64,000 nucleotides of DNA from Ailanthus altissimus (GCA_946807835.1 OX327705.1:14600501-14664500), one strand, 5' to 3'. Positions 35,333-48,164 are shown, counted from the first letter of the stretch. Notes: generated by a model not told the origin, from the sequence alone. Numbers and translations: made by a program.

Positions 35333-36593
35333 TGTTGGGGGGAGGATTTTTGACTTGGGAGGAAGATCCGGCCCTTAACTTCAAGTTTAAGGGTGTGAGA
35401 GAGGATTGGGAAGTTTGAGTTTTTGGGCCTGAGAAGTGGCTAAATTCTGAATTAATGTGCAATTGATTAAGGGCACCTGAGGACTTGAGGAACACAACAC
35501 AACGGAGGTCAGGGGGTAAGCACCGGTGGGGTGGCCGATAATAGCCCTTCGACACTCGACTCAAGCAAAAATGCTCTAGAAAGTGTTCTTTATAGTTAAC
35601 TTGTCTTAAAGAAAGTGAAAAAAATTTAGAGAGAAGGTAAAGAGTTTGGTTTTCTAGAGAGAGGATTTGAATTTCGAAAATACCAGTTCTTCCTTACTCT
35701 CTTTTTATTCTGAAGACGTAACTTGAGCTTGGAGGGTGTCAGTTGGAGAACTCCCCTCAAAGGTGACACATGATTAACTACTAGTGGCGAACAGTCTTTG
35801 TTATGAGAGAAATTTCAGAGAGTTACACTTAGAGGAACATACGAGTCATTTAGCTTTTCCTAATGTTAGGTATAATCTGATTGGTTACTTTTGAATCTTT
35901 CATCTTTGAGTTAGTGAGGACCGAAGAGCTCTGAGGGGTATTGAGAGGTTTTTGATTTTGTCTTCTTTTTACCTGTCGTGAATAGTGGTAAACTGTTGAC
36001 CTACCATAACAGCCTCTATCAACAGTGTCAATGGCATCAGCTGTGGCCAGGATACTAAATTTTGCTGATGTGGCACTCAATGATTAGCTTATTGGAGATT
36101 TCTTTATCAAATCTTATCCCATAGATCTAATAGCTAATTTAGGGGGCATCTAAGATATCATCTATTGGACTCTGTTAGTGATGTGGCATGTACTAGCCTA
36201 GGCTAACATGGCAATTACTCATTAGGCCTATAGAGCTTCTCGCATCTAACATTATCTTTAGGTCAGATAGCTAAGGTATTTCTCTAGTAAGTCGGATGTT
36301 GATGACATGGTAAGACTTGAGTGGTGCTGACATGTGCACTACTAGTAGGCCTGTGCTGATGTCGCAAGTGCCTGAGTTTAGGTGACATGTCTTCTATCAC
36401 CATAATTAAGTGGTGATATATGGCATGACTTAGGTCCCACTTCATAAGTTTTATGGGCCAAGTTATAGAGGCCTAAGTGTCTTTGATATGAGCTTAGTCT
36501 CACTAGGGTTGTCTTCTCTAGAGACTTTGGGTCCAACTACTGGAATAGGCTCCTTAGTGTTGGACTAAGTGTCGTTATTTTTCATCACCAACA
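35333..36593 (-). repeat. 3' LTR of the split Tat-lineage element
   Basis: The 1261-bp sequence has matching ends, TGTTGG at the left and CCAACA at the right on the plus strand. On the minus strand it follows the purine-rich AACTAGGGGGGCCAA. No second copy is in the window, so the left boundary rests on the terminal motif only. Confidence 0.55.
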
Positions 36594-36605
36594 TTGGCCC
36601 CCCTA
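36594..36605 (-). promoter_or_regulatory. Polypurine tract
   Basis: The minus strand reads CTAGGGGGGCCAA directly before the LTR start TGTTGGTGATG, as expected for priming of plus-strand DNA synthesis. Confidence 0.55.
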
Positions 36606-37230
36606 GTTCTTAGTGTTGAGGTGAAGAGGCAGTAAGAACTAGATTTTGCAAGTAATACTTGGCATGTTTAGCTAGTGATCTTTCCTGCTCTCTTCTTCTT
36701 CTTCTTTTTTTTTTTAAAAAAAAATTATTTTTTAGCAGCAAAGTTCCTGCTCTTTTTTGTTTCTCAAAGACTGCTAGGGGCAATTGTTTCCTCTTTTAAA
36801 GCTGATGGGGGCAAGATGGTATTTATACCTCTATTATTGACTGAAGGGGACTCAGTTGTGACCCCTACCACGTCAGGTCATGGAACACGATATTCCACTG
36901 GCATGTTGACATATAGCAACATCTAAGAAGGTGGTTTTGAAATGGACAGTTTGGATCTCCTTGCCCTTTTAACTCCCAAACTGCCTTACATTACCCCTTC
37001 ATTACTTAGTATAGTTATTTAACTCCCCAAAATGTTTCCCTTCTCTTCTCCTTCACTTTCTCTATTATTCTCTTCTTCTTAGAGCAAGCTCCCTATTCCT
37101 ACTTCATAGCCACTAGTTTTTAATCTCTTAGAGGTGAGTAAGAGCTCTCTCCATGCTTCTCAACATTCTGTCCTCTTCCATTTCTTTTTCTAATACTACT
37201 TTTTTTCTTCCTTGGTGCTGAATATGTCTG

Positions 37231-38490
37231 TTAGTGTAACCTTTCATAGGTACAATTCTCTGAACTTCTTCAAAATTGATCTACTCACGAAAATTGCTGC
37301 TTCAACCTTCAAGAGGTAAAAACTTCTCACCTTCTTCTTTTCCTATCTTGCTTGTTCTTTACCATATATTTACTTGCGATTACGTGGCTGTTGGAAGTGT
37401 TTAAGAGTTGAAACCAAGATATTGGTTATGGTTGTGTAGGATGAAACGAGCTTAAAGAATTAGCGACACTAGTAGTAGTGAAAGCAATATGTGGAAGGAT
37501 AATAATGAAGATGATTCAGTAAAGGAAATAGGACAGGGGTCCAAAGACCCTACTGTTATCCTCAAGCAAGAAATTTCTCTGTCTGGCCCTCCCATTGCCT
37601 AAAGGAAAGGGAAAGTGTCATCTAAACCCCTTCATTCTCCACATTTGAAAAAACTTGTTTTCAAAGGCTCTTCATCCTTTGTACTAAGAAGTGATGTCAA
37701 ACCTTCAAGTTCTAGGCCTCACATACCATTACCCGAGTACTTTAAAGTGACTAAGGCTAACCTGACCTCTATTAGAGCTTGATTTGAAATCCGTTCCCCT
37801 ATTACCTTCAAAGTCCCTCATTTTGGAGAATCCTTAGTTTTTCCCCCTAATGTGAAAGTGGCCATGTTCAAGGAATTCTTGGTTCTGGGACTTAAACTTC
37901 TGTTGCAACCCTAGTTTAGAAAACTTTTATCTGTGTTAGATATAGCTCTTACCCAACTTACTACTATTGCTTGGAGATATATCATAGGCTATCATGTGCT
38001 TTGGAGAACTGCGAGGACTTCATTACTCAAGATTTTAAAATCATTTTCCATTTGATAAGGAATAATCTAGCCAGGGGAATATATTATGTTAACTTTAAGG
38101 ATAAAAACACCAACCCTATCAATGATTATAAGCTTTAATCAATAGTTCCTCATTAGAGGAGATTGGGGATCCTAGGCAAAGGTGGGCAGCTAATTTAGGG
38201 ACATTCACTCCAACTTTGCCTCTAAGGGTACAATTTCCTAGCCTTTCTAGTTCCCTTATTCTCTTTTGAGTTGTTCCTGTTTTGTTATATGGAACTAGTA
38301 GTTTATTGACTGTATTTGCTTTCTCATGTTTATGATTGATTGGTCATCAGTGTACTACTGGCCTAAGGACTTGAAGCTTACCCCTCATACTTAGGAGAAA
38401 ACTGCTCTTGCTACTAAAACAAATTCTGAATCTGTTACTAATAACTTAGATGTGCTAGATGAGGTGCATCTGAAAGACGTTAGGGTGATT
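37231..38490 (+). pseudogene. Antisense ORF of the split Tat-lineage element, part 1
   Basis: Plus-strand coding-like sequence with scattered stops. A Ser/Asp-rich stretch near 37460-37560 is followed by a block from about 37730 (YFKVTKANLTSIRA, ITFKVPHFGES, FKEFLVLGL, then TIAWRYIIGYHVL) that resembles the putative gypsy-type transposon domain (Transposase_28). It continues to VHLKDVRVIDL at 38490, where the family-B element interrupts it. Part 2 lies at 42958-44053. The product's role is unknown; it lies antisense to the retrotransposon's own genes. Confidence 0.6.
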
Positions 38491-38495
38491 GATCT

Positions 38496-40565
38496 TGTTG
38501 GGATCAATGCTTATGTGTCATCCCTGAATGTACATATTCTTGTATATTTATACAAGTATATATTCCCATTAAATTACTAATACCCGTTAATATGGTATTA
38601 TGCATGTAAAGTTACAAATATTGTATGATCTGAAAGAGTTCAGATTAGATCTAAAAGAGCTTATATAAAGGCTCATAGTTAGTCACGCTGGGAGATATAA
38701 ATGCTAAATGTTAGCACAACTAAGTGTTAGCAGGTTATAATACTCAGCAGATCCAAGAGTTGAAGCCTTGTCTGTAATGGGACATAGACTTAGAAATATA
38801 CTAGTAACTGCATAGTTGCAAGAGTTGCAATCGGTTGCCAGAAAATGCTAGTTGCGTAAGTATGTTCCTGAATAATTGTCCTTGATTTATTTTTGCTGAT
38901 GCGGGTCTGTCGGTGGATACCTTTAATAAATAGATCAACATATATCATACCTGTAGGGTATAGATGGTCGTTCCTAACCGACTGTGAACTTGGAGCTCGT
39001 ATTGACATATGGGTACCCGGTTAGGATTGGATATGGAACAGACTCACGAGAGCCTCCGATAGACATCCTATGTAAACCGTCAATGAAGATTCCTCTCGAG
39101 TTGAGTAGTATACGTGGTCCTTTAACCATACTTTGGTTCCACGCATGTTACAGACCTTTCATGGTATGCCGGCTGGGTGTCGCTATGTATGGTCTGATGC
39201 TTATGGAGTTCGATGTGTACAGATATGGGGTCCGTTAGCTCGCATAGGAATTTCGATATCCAAATGCTTCAAAATTGTATCTCAGAAAATCTTGTGGCCA
39301 CAAGTATTAATCACTAGAAATAGTTCCATCAGGGTAGAACAATATGACAAAGGAGTTTATACATATTGTTCAATGAGATACGAGTCTAGAGATGAGACAT
39401 GGATGAGCACTAGGAGATTTGACGGTGATGATCTATATCCCCACACATCTAGGATATTATGACGGAAGGACTATACGTATGCGTTGTAACCTCAGCTTGC
39501 ATGAATGCACTGATTTGTAATATCTGTGATGTATGCATAGGGTATTTACTCACGGACTCATAGAATAGTTTAATTTGACGAATCGGGCGTAGGACCTAGG
39601 AAGTTCCGCGATATGGAGTGTCTTCATTGTGTACTGGGTTAACACGCCAGATTAAATTATTTGATCCAGTAATATTCAGCACTATCACGGGAATGCGTGC
39701 GTGTCTGTATTTAATTATTAAATATAACAATTAGTTAATAATTATTATTTACTAATTGTATAAGGACATGTGATGCATTGTGGACCCTTAGTTGAGTTTA
39801 TCCAAAAGTGGGATTTGATGGAACCCACTAGGGGTATACTTGGTAACTATTTATAAAGGATAAAATGGTTATTTCACACTTTAATTATTTAATAGTTAAA
39901 TAATCAAAATATCTCTCTTATTATATTATATAATATATTCTATAATATTATATTATATATTATTATTATTTTATTTGGGTGCCAAATAGTTGGCACCCAT
40001 TATGTTTATTATATTATTATTTTATTAATATTATATTAATATTTTATTATATATATATATATATATAAAGAGAGAGAGGTGAAAAAGAGAGATGTGTGTG
40101 TGTTTTAGCCAAAATTTGGCTGAGAGAAATAAAGAAGAAATGGAGAAGAAGAAGAAGACGAAAGAAAAAAAAAAGGGAAAATGAAATTGTTTCATTTTCT
40201 CTATACTTCCAATTGGAGTAATTGTGAATTGAGTTAAAAATATACACTGACTATTTTGGGGTTTAAGAGTTAAACCCAGTGCTGCATATAGGACTATTGT
40301 TCTAGCTCACCAAGCTCATTATGTTGGTGACTAGAACTGTTCCTGAGTTGGTCTTTATGCGGACTTTAGAAAATTACGTGTATAACGTTATACATTGAGG
40401 TGAGTTCTCTACCTTACTAATATATTAATCTGATTAATATATGTTTTTATTGTATTTATTACATGTTTCACGCTTCCGTCAGACTTAAATATAATTTGAT
40501 ATGTATTGAAGCAATAGACATAATTGCACATGCATACACCCACGTATATTAGATCCCCTCTAACA
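38496..40565 (+). repeat. 5' LTR of the family-B element
   Basis: It starts TGTTGGGATCAATGC and ends CCCCTCTAACA. It contains a hairpin (39977-39998) and a TATA-like TATATAAAG (40062-40070). The ORFs at 38790-39462 lie inside this LTR and are not believed to be genes. Confidence 0.85.
39977..39998 (+). promoter_or_regulatory. Hairpin upstream of the family-B TATA box
   Basis: Perfect 9-bp arms GGGTGCCAA and TTGGCACCC enclose the loop ATAG. The same hairpin is in the 3' LTR (42357-42378), and a variant at 50792-50809 keeps pairing. It lies about 65 bp before TATATAAAG. Confidence 0.6.
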
Positions 40566-40567
40566 AA

Positions 40568-40580
40568 TGGTATCAAATCC
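40568..40580 (+). promoter_or_regulatory. Primer-binding site of the family-B element
   Basis: TGGTATCAAATCC, two bases after the LTR end, differs at two positions from the initiator-Met primer site TGGTATCAGAGCC. Confidence 0.7.
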
Positions 40581-41137
40581 ATTTAGGTTGTATTTGAGTG
40601 TGGTTTGAGTGAATAGATGCAAAAGACCCAGTGCAAGTGGTGCGTTTTAACTGTTGAAATGGGTATGCCAAAGGGAGTGCACTGGGCTATTGGAGGTTCG
40701 ACCTCTCAATTCTGTAGCAATATGTGTTAGCGCCGCAGTGGTACTGTTCACTTGAACAGTAGCACATGAAAAGTTAATTTTTACTCTTCACAGCTATAGT
40801 ATTTTTTAACAGTGTTTAGAACAGTGTTTTAAAAGTTATCAATCTACATTATAAATTAGAGTTTATGAGATGCAGTGATAAAGAGTTATCAGTCTGCAAT
40901 ATAAACCGAAATTAATTTTTCTGTGCTAGTAGTCACAATGGGAGCCCTGCTGGTGAGAGTTAGTTGTGCTTGCATAGACAAATTAATTAATTGAGAATCA
41001 CCATTCCTAGGAAAATGAAGACCAAGGATACAAAAATCTCTCTTAATTAGATTGAAGAATATTATATTATAAGATAATATTTTATTCTGATCCATCTTGT
41101 CAATACGATGTTAGATGAGTCATGTCAGCCTTTTTCT

Positions 41138-41430
41138 AATATTGCTACAGCGTGAGGGACTTGATCAGTTAGGCTTGGACTATACTAGTTAAATATGAGA
41201 TAAGTCAAATAAATGCGAAAGTATTACCCAATATTGCTACAACGTAAGGGTAGTATCGGTAACATATATTTGATCATTGACAAGTTATTCTAAAATACAC
41301 TCACCCAATATTGCTACAGTGTAAAGATAAGGTGTATTCAAGATCAAGTGGTAAGAGTTGCATGAGATGCAATTGACAAATGTTGTCTCCTGATTGGGTT
41401 TATAAAGGCCAATATTGCTACAGCGTGAGG
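41138..41430 (+). repeat. Four spaced copies of an AATATTGCTACAGCGTGAGG motif
   Basis: Copies start near 41138, 41230, 41306 and 41410, with spacing 76-104 bp and little similarity between them in the spacers. Variants are ACAACGTAAGG and ACAGTGTAAAG. Three of the four are preceded by CC. The role is unknown. Confidence 0.75.
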
Positions 41431-41762
41431 CCCGAGTAAATTTTAATAGGATCTACTTCCTGCTGTATAGTTTAAAAGAGTTTAAACTATTGTTTTCCTA
41501 TTTGAGAGATTATCAAAAATTTATAATTAGTATACCCATGTTTTAAAATGTTCTATTAGCGGTTTAATAACTATTCTTCTTACATCTCCTGTTATTTTGG
41601 CCTGTTAAGTCTAATGGCCACTACGAACTAGTTGGTATACATAGTTGATGCAGTCTAACTCTATAGTGCTAGGAATTACTCTAATTGGTTGATGAATCTC
41701 AAAAGTGTTCTGGATTCAGAAACTAGTTAAATCTTTATGGTCAGATAAAGAATCCACCGACA

Positions 41763-42952
41763 GATGATCTATATCCCCGCACATCTGGGATATCATAATA
41801 GAAGGACTATACGTATGTGTTGTAACCTCAGCTTGCATGGTTCAACACGCTGATTTGTAATATCCGTGACGTGTGCGTAGGGCATTGCTCACGGACTTAT
41901 GGAATAGTTTCATTTGACGAATCAGGCGTAGAACCTAAGGAGTCCCGCGATATAGAGTGTACTCATTATGCATTGGGGCAACGTGCTGGATTAAATTATT
42001 TAATCTAGTAATATTTAGCACTATCACAGGAATGCGTGCATGTCTGTATTTAAGTGTTAAATACAATAATTAGTTAATAATTATTATTTACTAATTGTAT
42101 AAGGACACGTGGCACATTGTGGACCCTCAGTTGAGTTTACCCAAGAGTGAGATTTGGTGGGACCCACTAGGATATACTTGGTAACTATTTATGAGTGATG
42201 AAATAGTCATTTCACACTTTGATTATTTAATAGTTAAATAATCAAAATATCTCTCTTATTATATTATATAATAATATTATTATTTTATTAAATTATATAA
42301 TATTATATTATTTTATTGTATTATATAATATTATATTATATATTATATTTTTATTTGGGTGCCAAATAGTTGGCACCCATTATGTTTATTATATTATTAT
42401 TTTTATAATATAATATATTATATTATTATTTTATTAATATTATATTAATATTTTATTATATATATATATATATAAAGAAAGAGAGATGTGTGTATGTTTT
42501 GGCCAAAATTTGGGCGAGAGAAATAAAGAAGAAATGGAGGAGAAGAAGAAGAAGAAAGAAAAGAAAAAAAAAGGGAGGGAAAATGAAATTGTTTCATTTC
42601 TTATCCTTTTGGAAAAAAGGGTAAAAACATACACTGACCTTTTGGGGTTTAAGAGTTAAACCCAGTGCTGCATATAGGACTGCTGTTATAACTCACAAAG
42701 TCCACCGTGTTAGTGACTAGAACTGCCCGTGAGTTGGTCTCCATGCAAACTCTGAAAAATTACTTGTATAACATTACACGTTAATGTGAGTTCTCTACCT
42801 TACTAATATATTAATATGATTAATATATTTATTTATTGTGTTTATTGCAAGTTTCACGCTTCCATCAAAGTTAAATATGTATTTGATATGTATTTAGGTA
42901 ATAGACATAATTGCAAATGCATACACCCACGTGTATTAGATCCTCTCCAACA
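41763..42952 (+). repeat. 3' LTR of the family-B element, 5'-truncated
   Basis: It aligns with 39427-40565 of the 5' LTR and ends CTCCAACA before the GATCT repeat. The first about 930 bp and the polypurine tract are gone, presumably by an internal deletion. Confidence 0.85.
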
Positions 42953-42957
42953 GATCT

Positions 42958-44053
42958 ACCCTCTGTTGAAGCTTCTAAGATAGGTAGGTGACTTATTTTC
43001 CCTTTACTTTTAGTTTTGTTGTCGTGATATCTATATAGTGGTATATGTTTTATACTACTACCACTAACAATTCTATTAGGTCTTTATAGGTGTTACTCCT
43101 GTTTCTTCCCGTCTGGAAGCTATTAAGAAGCTAGCTAGTGGTAATTGGATAAAGGACTTAATGAAAGGCTTGCCTAATCCTCCCCAGCCTCTTGGTCCTA
43201 GTGTTCTAGTTAATGGGAGCTCTGTTACTCATCTCTCTCTCAGATCTACTAGTGTAGGTCTATTAGGGATCAAGAAGAGGAAAGCTTCTGAGTCCAGCTA
43301 GACCTCAGTAAGCCCCTTATAAGTTGACAACCTAGGGTCTCAATTTTAGAAGAAGGCAGGGTATTTATTCCTTCATCTATAGTAAGTGAATGAGGTTATG
43401 CCCTTTGAGTTGGCTGAGTTAACCTCTCGGCAGGATCTGTTCGATGTCATATCCAAGGCCATTAGCTAAGCTCATGAGGTATATGATCTCAACCTCCCTT
43501 GTTGAGTTGTATGGGATACTTTATGTCACTTTGTTATCACATGATTTGGCTAGTCATTGTAGGTTGTCTTTGCCTTAGGGGAGCATAAGGAGGTGCTAGA
43601 AAAGGCACTAAGGGTGGCATAAGACTTTGAAGTACTATAGGTGACCTCGAAGGTTGCTGAGGAACAAGGAAACATTACAAGCAAAAGCTTAATTAGACTA
43701 TTATAGAGCTGGAAAATCTGAGATGGGAGAAAGTTACATTAGATCTAGTCAATCCAGAGTTGATAGGGACCAACATCGAGCTGAACAATGCCGTGGACTT
43801 GTTAAGGAAGATGGTACAAAAGAATTTACTCTATGCTTGCCAGATGGCTTCTAACGCATATTCTGAGCTTGACTTTAGCTTTTTGACACTTAGGGTTCTT
43901 ATTATGACTACCTTAGCAGAGGAGAAGAAAGGCAGCATTATTAAGGCCTCTATTAGCCATATGGCTTCTCAGCTTGAAGCCACTAGAGTAGGGTCAGACA
44001 AAGGCCCCCTATATGTTGATCTATTAATGGGCTCCTCTATTCCTACCAACTAG
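42958..44053 (+). pseudogene. Antisense ORF of the split Tat-lineage element, part 2
   Basis: The frame interrupted at 38490 continues after the second GATCT. A block near 43093 (VTPVSSRLEAIKKLASGNW) is followed by a region with helical, coiled-coil-like composition, open from 43760 to 44053. The last part includes ELNNAVDLLRKMVQKNLLYA. Several stops lie between 43300 and 43750. Confidence 0.55.
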
Positions 44054-45549
44054 GAATGTAAGGATGGTGACGGTGGTGAGGACGATGGTGGCAATGGTTC
44101 AAGTATGGTGACGCCCTATAGCTATTTCATGTTGAACTAGAACTTTCTAAGCTACTGCTTACTGAACTTCTTTTACTGCTACTATTATTTTTAATGGCTT
44201 TTTCTATAATGAGTTCCCTTAATTATTTTTCTGCACTATTATTTTAGATTACTATACTTTCTTTAACTTTAGGTTCGTGATTTTTCTGTTTGGACACATT
44301 TGAGGCCTTGGGTGCCATTTGGTAAACTTTTTAAATTGGAAATTTTGGACATGTTTAGGGGTACTAAGTAGCCTTCAGTCTCCCTTAGGCCTTTAACATC
44401 TCTAGCTTAAGCTACTCAGCCTGTTGACTGTAGTTAAGATAGGATTATTGTAATTGCCAGTGACTTTGTACATCATATTCCTTAATCTGGAGATAGGATT
44501 ATTATTATATGTTTTGCTGCATATATTTACATCACTATGGAATGCTTTTATTTTATCAGCATAACATATAGGAGAACAATTATTTATTAGGTGTATTAAA
44601 TCCCTCACTTTTCTAAGCTAAGGGTTTTTCTACATAATGCATAGTAAACCTAAGTCTAACTTTGTCTACTGTAATCATTAGATTTAGTAGCCTTGGGCAC
44701 TACCTACGGACGTCGTTAAGAAGGTTTAACAAATATGCTTATCGAAAGCAAAGTAATGAGAAGAAAAACACAATGTATAGAGATAAAATGGCATGATGTA
44801 CTCATACCTTTAGAGCTTACATGCTTCTACTGTGCTTCAGGTCTCTTTGACCACTGCCTTTATAAACACTTGATGAGTGCCTCGCTCTGGTTCTTAGCTC
44901 AGTAATGCTGAGGAGAACTCTATGTGGTAATTTCAAATTAGGCTCTTTTCTTAACTCTTCACCCTTGGATATAACAGTAAGGTGTGAGGAGACCATACAT
45001 TCTTATTTACATATGGTCACATGTAAAGGGTATAAGGAGAGGAGTACAACATCCCATTTATAGAGAACCATTCATTCACTTTCTAATGGGTATAACTCCC
45101 TTCGTCTATATAGTGAGTACTCATTCTACACAGAAGGCTCTAAGTCTTAGTGTAACCCTGCTAAGGGGAACCACTGGGCCTATATAAAGGCACGATCCTT
45201 AACTATTTGCTTTTAAGTTTAGACATAAGCAGTCTTCACCCTCCTTACACTATGAGGGTGGGATGGCTCGTAGATGCACAAAGGTACATAATGGTCCAAA
45301 TAATCATTGGAGACATAAGAGTATAGTTGGAGAACATATTTCATTTCACTTAAGAACAACTACAGCATAGTTGATACAACCCTAATATCTTGCTATATAC
45401 TAAGTAGACAGAAAATAGGTCCCTTATTTGGTCCACTAGGGCTTCTTGAAATTAGCAGAAAAACTAAACTTACTAGAGGTATATCTGAGCTCCGAGCAAA
45501 GATAGGAGATAACAACTGAAGATAACTTGCAAAAGGAAAATAGAACGAA
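44054..45549. other. Spacer of the Tat-lineage element
   Basis: This is non-coding sequence between the antisense ORF and the integrase end. Small open frames at 44402-44608 and 44984-45187 show no recognisable domain. Confidence 0.45.
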
Positions 45550-46455
45550 GAATAAAAGTGTCTATCACTCAGTGGTAGTACTTGCGAAGTTGAGCTATAT
45601 TCTAATGGTGCTTCACTTGTCTTTAATCCAAGTGAGTCAGCTTATAGGTGCCTAGCCTGATCACTATTTTCACACAATACGAGCCCTTCTATTTAGGGCC
45701 TAAAACCTATTTGAGAATTTCTTAGTGTTCAAGTTCACATAATGAAGTACCAAGTCACCTTCTTTGAACTACCTTGGTGTGACCTTCTTATCATATAGCT
45801 TAGCTATTTACTACTGGTTAGCAGCTACTTTGATTGTTATTGAGTCTCTTATCTCCTCTAAGAGGTCTACATTAGCAACTATAAAGGTAGTATTCATAGC
45901 TTCATTAAAGTTAACAATCTTATACATGAGCTCTTTAACCTCAGCTAGTATGACTGCCTTAGACCCAAAAGATAGAGCAAAGATATTCGTTCCTATGGTA
46001 GTGTTAGGTGTGGTCCTGTAAACCACAGCACGTTAGGTTGCTCATCCACCTATCTTTTACTATTTTTGAGCTACTTTTTCAAGATAGTCTTGATGATGTT
46101 GTTCATAGCTTCCACTTGTCTATTGAACTAAGGGTGAGCTGGTGAGATAAAATGGTTGGTGATCTTCAGGTCTTTGTAGAATTTTTTGAACCTTTCATTG
46201 TCTAACTGAGTCCTATTATTAGTTAGTATAGCATATGGTAGGCCAAAATGATATATCATAGCTCACAATATGAATTCATTAGTCTTTCTTTCTGTTATTG
46301 AGGTTAGTGGTTTGGCCTCTGGCCACTTAATTGCATAATTCACAGCCATAATAGCCTACTTAGCTCTTCTCCTTTCAATTGGCATAGGACCAATAAGGTC
46401 AACTCCTTATATGGTAAAAAGCCAAATGGAGTTAATACTGTGAGGTTCTCAAAAG
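45550..46455 (-). pseudogene. pol: Tat-lineage integrase core and C-terminus, degraded
   Basis: The minus strand, read from 46440, gives GVDLIGPMPIERRRAK and NYAIKWPEAKPLT of the catalytic core, then ILTNNRTQLDN, where the family has SDNGTQF, so the second catalytic Asp is Asn. The Glu region is kept (NRQVEAMNNIIKTI). The stretch 46026-45811 is open and carries YRTTPNTTIGTNIF and NVDLLEEIRDS, typical of the integrase C-terminal part, followed by FKEGDLVL near 45760. Several stops are present. The N-terminal zinc-binding part lies at 61315-61640, beyond the inserted Athila-type element. Confidence 0.8.
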
Positions 46456-46460
46456 GCTGC

Positions 46461-48018
46461 TGATGAACACATGAAAATGCATATTTATTAAGAGATTTAG
46501 TCACCATTTAATATCATTAATTTTAGCATTTTTATATTTTTAGCTTGAAATAAAGTGTTCTCCTTAAATTGTGATTAATGATTGTTATTTGTACAAGTTT
46601 AGGTAAAATGGATGTAACACTCAATGTAGAAATCAAAATGAAGAAATTCTTAAACTTGGAGTAACATAACTGAGTTTTACATAAATTTGAAGAACAGTTG
46701 AAAAGCAAAATCCAATATGTTATGGGCCAAAAATTGGATACAATAGTATTGAGTTACAACTTCCTCTCAGCTTGACCCAACTCACGTATTTGAATTGTAT
46801 TTCATAAAATACATACACAATCGGAATAATTCTTGAAGCTATGAAATATTGACTCAATTATCAAACACTCTTATGTTAATGGTAAAGTCCAAATCAGCCA
46901 TTATCATGGACCGAATTGTATTACAAATGGGTAAAACGGTTATTGTCTAAAATTTGACATATCTTTGGAATTTTGCCCATATCTTATTGGATACTCATTC
47001 AAATTACATGAACTTGGTGGGTATGGAAAGAAGAGACAAAATACTACAACTTTTATGTCGGCTAAAAAGGCTACATTTATCATTTCCATTATCAAAATGG
47101 TGCTCTAATTGGGTAAACGAGTGGTTGGCCTAAATTATTGAAGATTGAAGTCACATTTAACATATTTTCATTCATTGCCTATATAAGGACACTCTTAGGA
47201 CGTTTTCAACACTAAAAATGTTTCTCATATTTTCTTCTCTTTAACATGCACTATAAGCTAGGCTAGAGTTCTTGGCAAGGCTAAGAGATAAACATTTATG
47301 TGTAATAAATTTACTTCTATACTTTGATTCTTTGTCAAGAGCTACAAATATTTGTAAGTTTATTGGTGCCTAAACTCTTATCAAGTATTTTTCTATAATC
47401 CAGAGGTTATAATTCTCATTTTTCATCTATTTTCAGTCACGCTTTCTTTATATGATTCTTATTGAATTATAATTATTATTGGTTACAATGTTTTACATGT
47501 TAATCTTTTACTACAATATTGTCATTGATATATTATCGATCTTAGATAACATGTAAAAACAATAATTGTTTGATATTAAAGTTGGTCTTTTACTACAATA
47601 TTATCAAAATGACATATTGTCGATCTTAGATAACATGTATAAATGAACATAGTTTGTGTTAATGTTTACAAAGAGTTTAGTCATATCAAATACATGTGTT
47701 ATTAAATGTGCTATATTTTACATATCTTCTGATTGATTATTTTGGGATGTGAAACTTTCAATTAAGTTAAAAAAAATTAATTAAAGTGTAGAGTAGATTT
47801 ATAAAGTATAATTGTAATTCTTGAAGCCTTACTTAAATCATTATAAAAAATTTTCCTTAATTCATACGCAATTCTATCCACTTAAACCAATTAGTTAATT
47901 TTCTCTTTGCTACTGCTTTAATATTTTTACCACCAAACCTATTTTGCTAAAAGCTTCCTTGTGGGATCGACACCTCAATCTATATTGCGATAGCCACATT
48001 ACATTTTAAGCGTAAATA
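46461..48018 (+). repeat. 5' LTR of the full-length Athila-type element
   Basis: It starts TGATGAACACATG and ends GCGTAAATA, where the 3' LTR has GCGTAAACA. It aligns with 59746-61309 along its length, with substitutions and small indels. Confidence 0.9.
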
Positions 48019-48023
48019 AAATT

Positions 48024-48040
48024 TGGCACCTTTACCGGGG
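48024..48040 (+). promoter_or_regulatory. Primer-binding site, decayed tRNA-Asp type
   Basis: TGGCACCTTTACCGGGG differs at a few positions from the perfect TGGCGCCGTTGCCGGGG at 6279. Most changes are transitions. Confidence 0.75.
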
Positions 48041-48164
48041 AGACACACTGAGCGAAAGTAGGTTATGTTTATCAATACTAAAGTGGTAACTTTGTACATT
48101 TTTTTTTCTTTGTAAAATTTTAGTTTTTAAATTTATTTCCTTGTTGTAATTTATTTTATTGTTC

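Larger units (their letters stand above)
38496..42952 (+). mobile_element. Family-B LTR retrotransposon without coding capacity, GATCT target duplication
   Basis: It is flanked by perfect GATCT repeats (38491-38495 and 42953-42957). It has a 2070-bp 5' LTR, a 1.2-kb interior and a 3' LTR lacking its first about 930 bp. An initiator-Met-like primer site follows the 5' LTR, giving the orientation and pointing to a copia-like priming mode. The interior has no Gag or Pol, only four copies of a 20-bp motif. It sits inside the Tat antisense ORF. Confidence 0.85.

Noticed and set aside
38790..39462. Several overlapping ORFs of 70-110 codons
   Set aside because: They fall inside the family-B LTR, are not preserved in the other LTR copies and resemble no protein.
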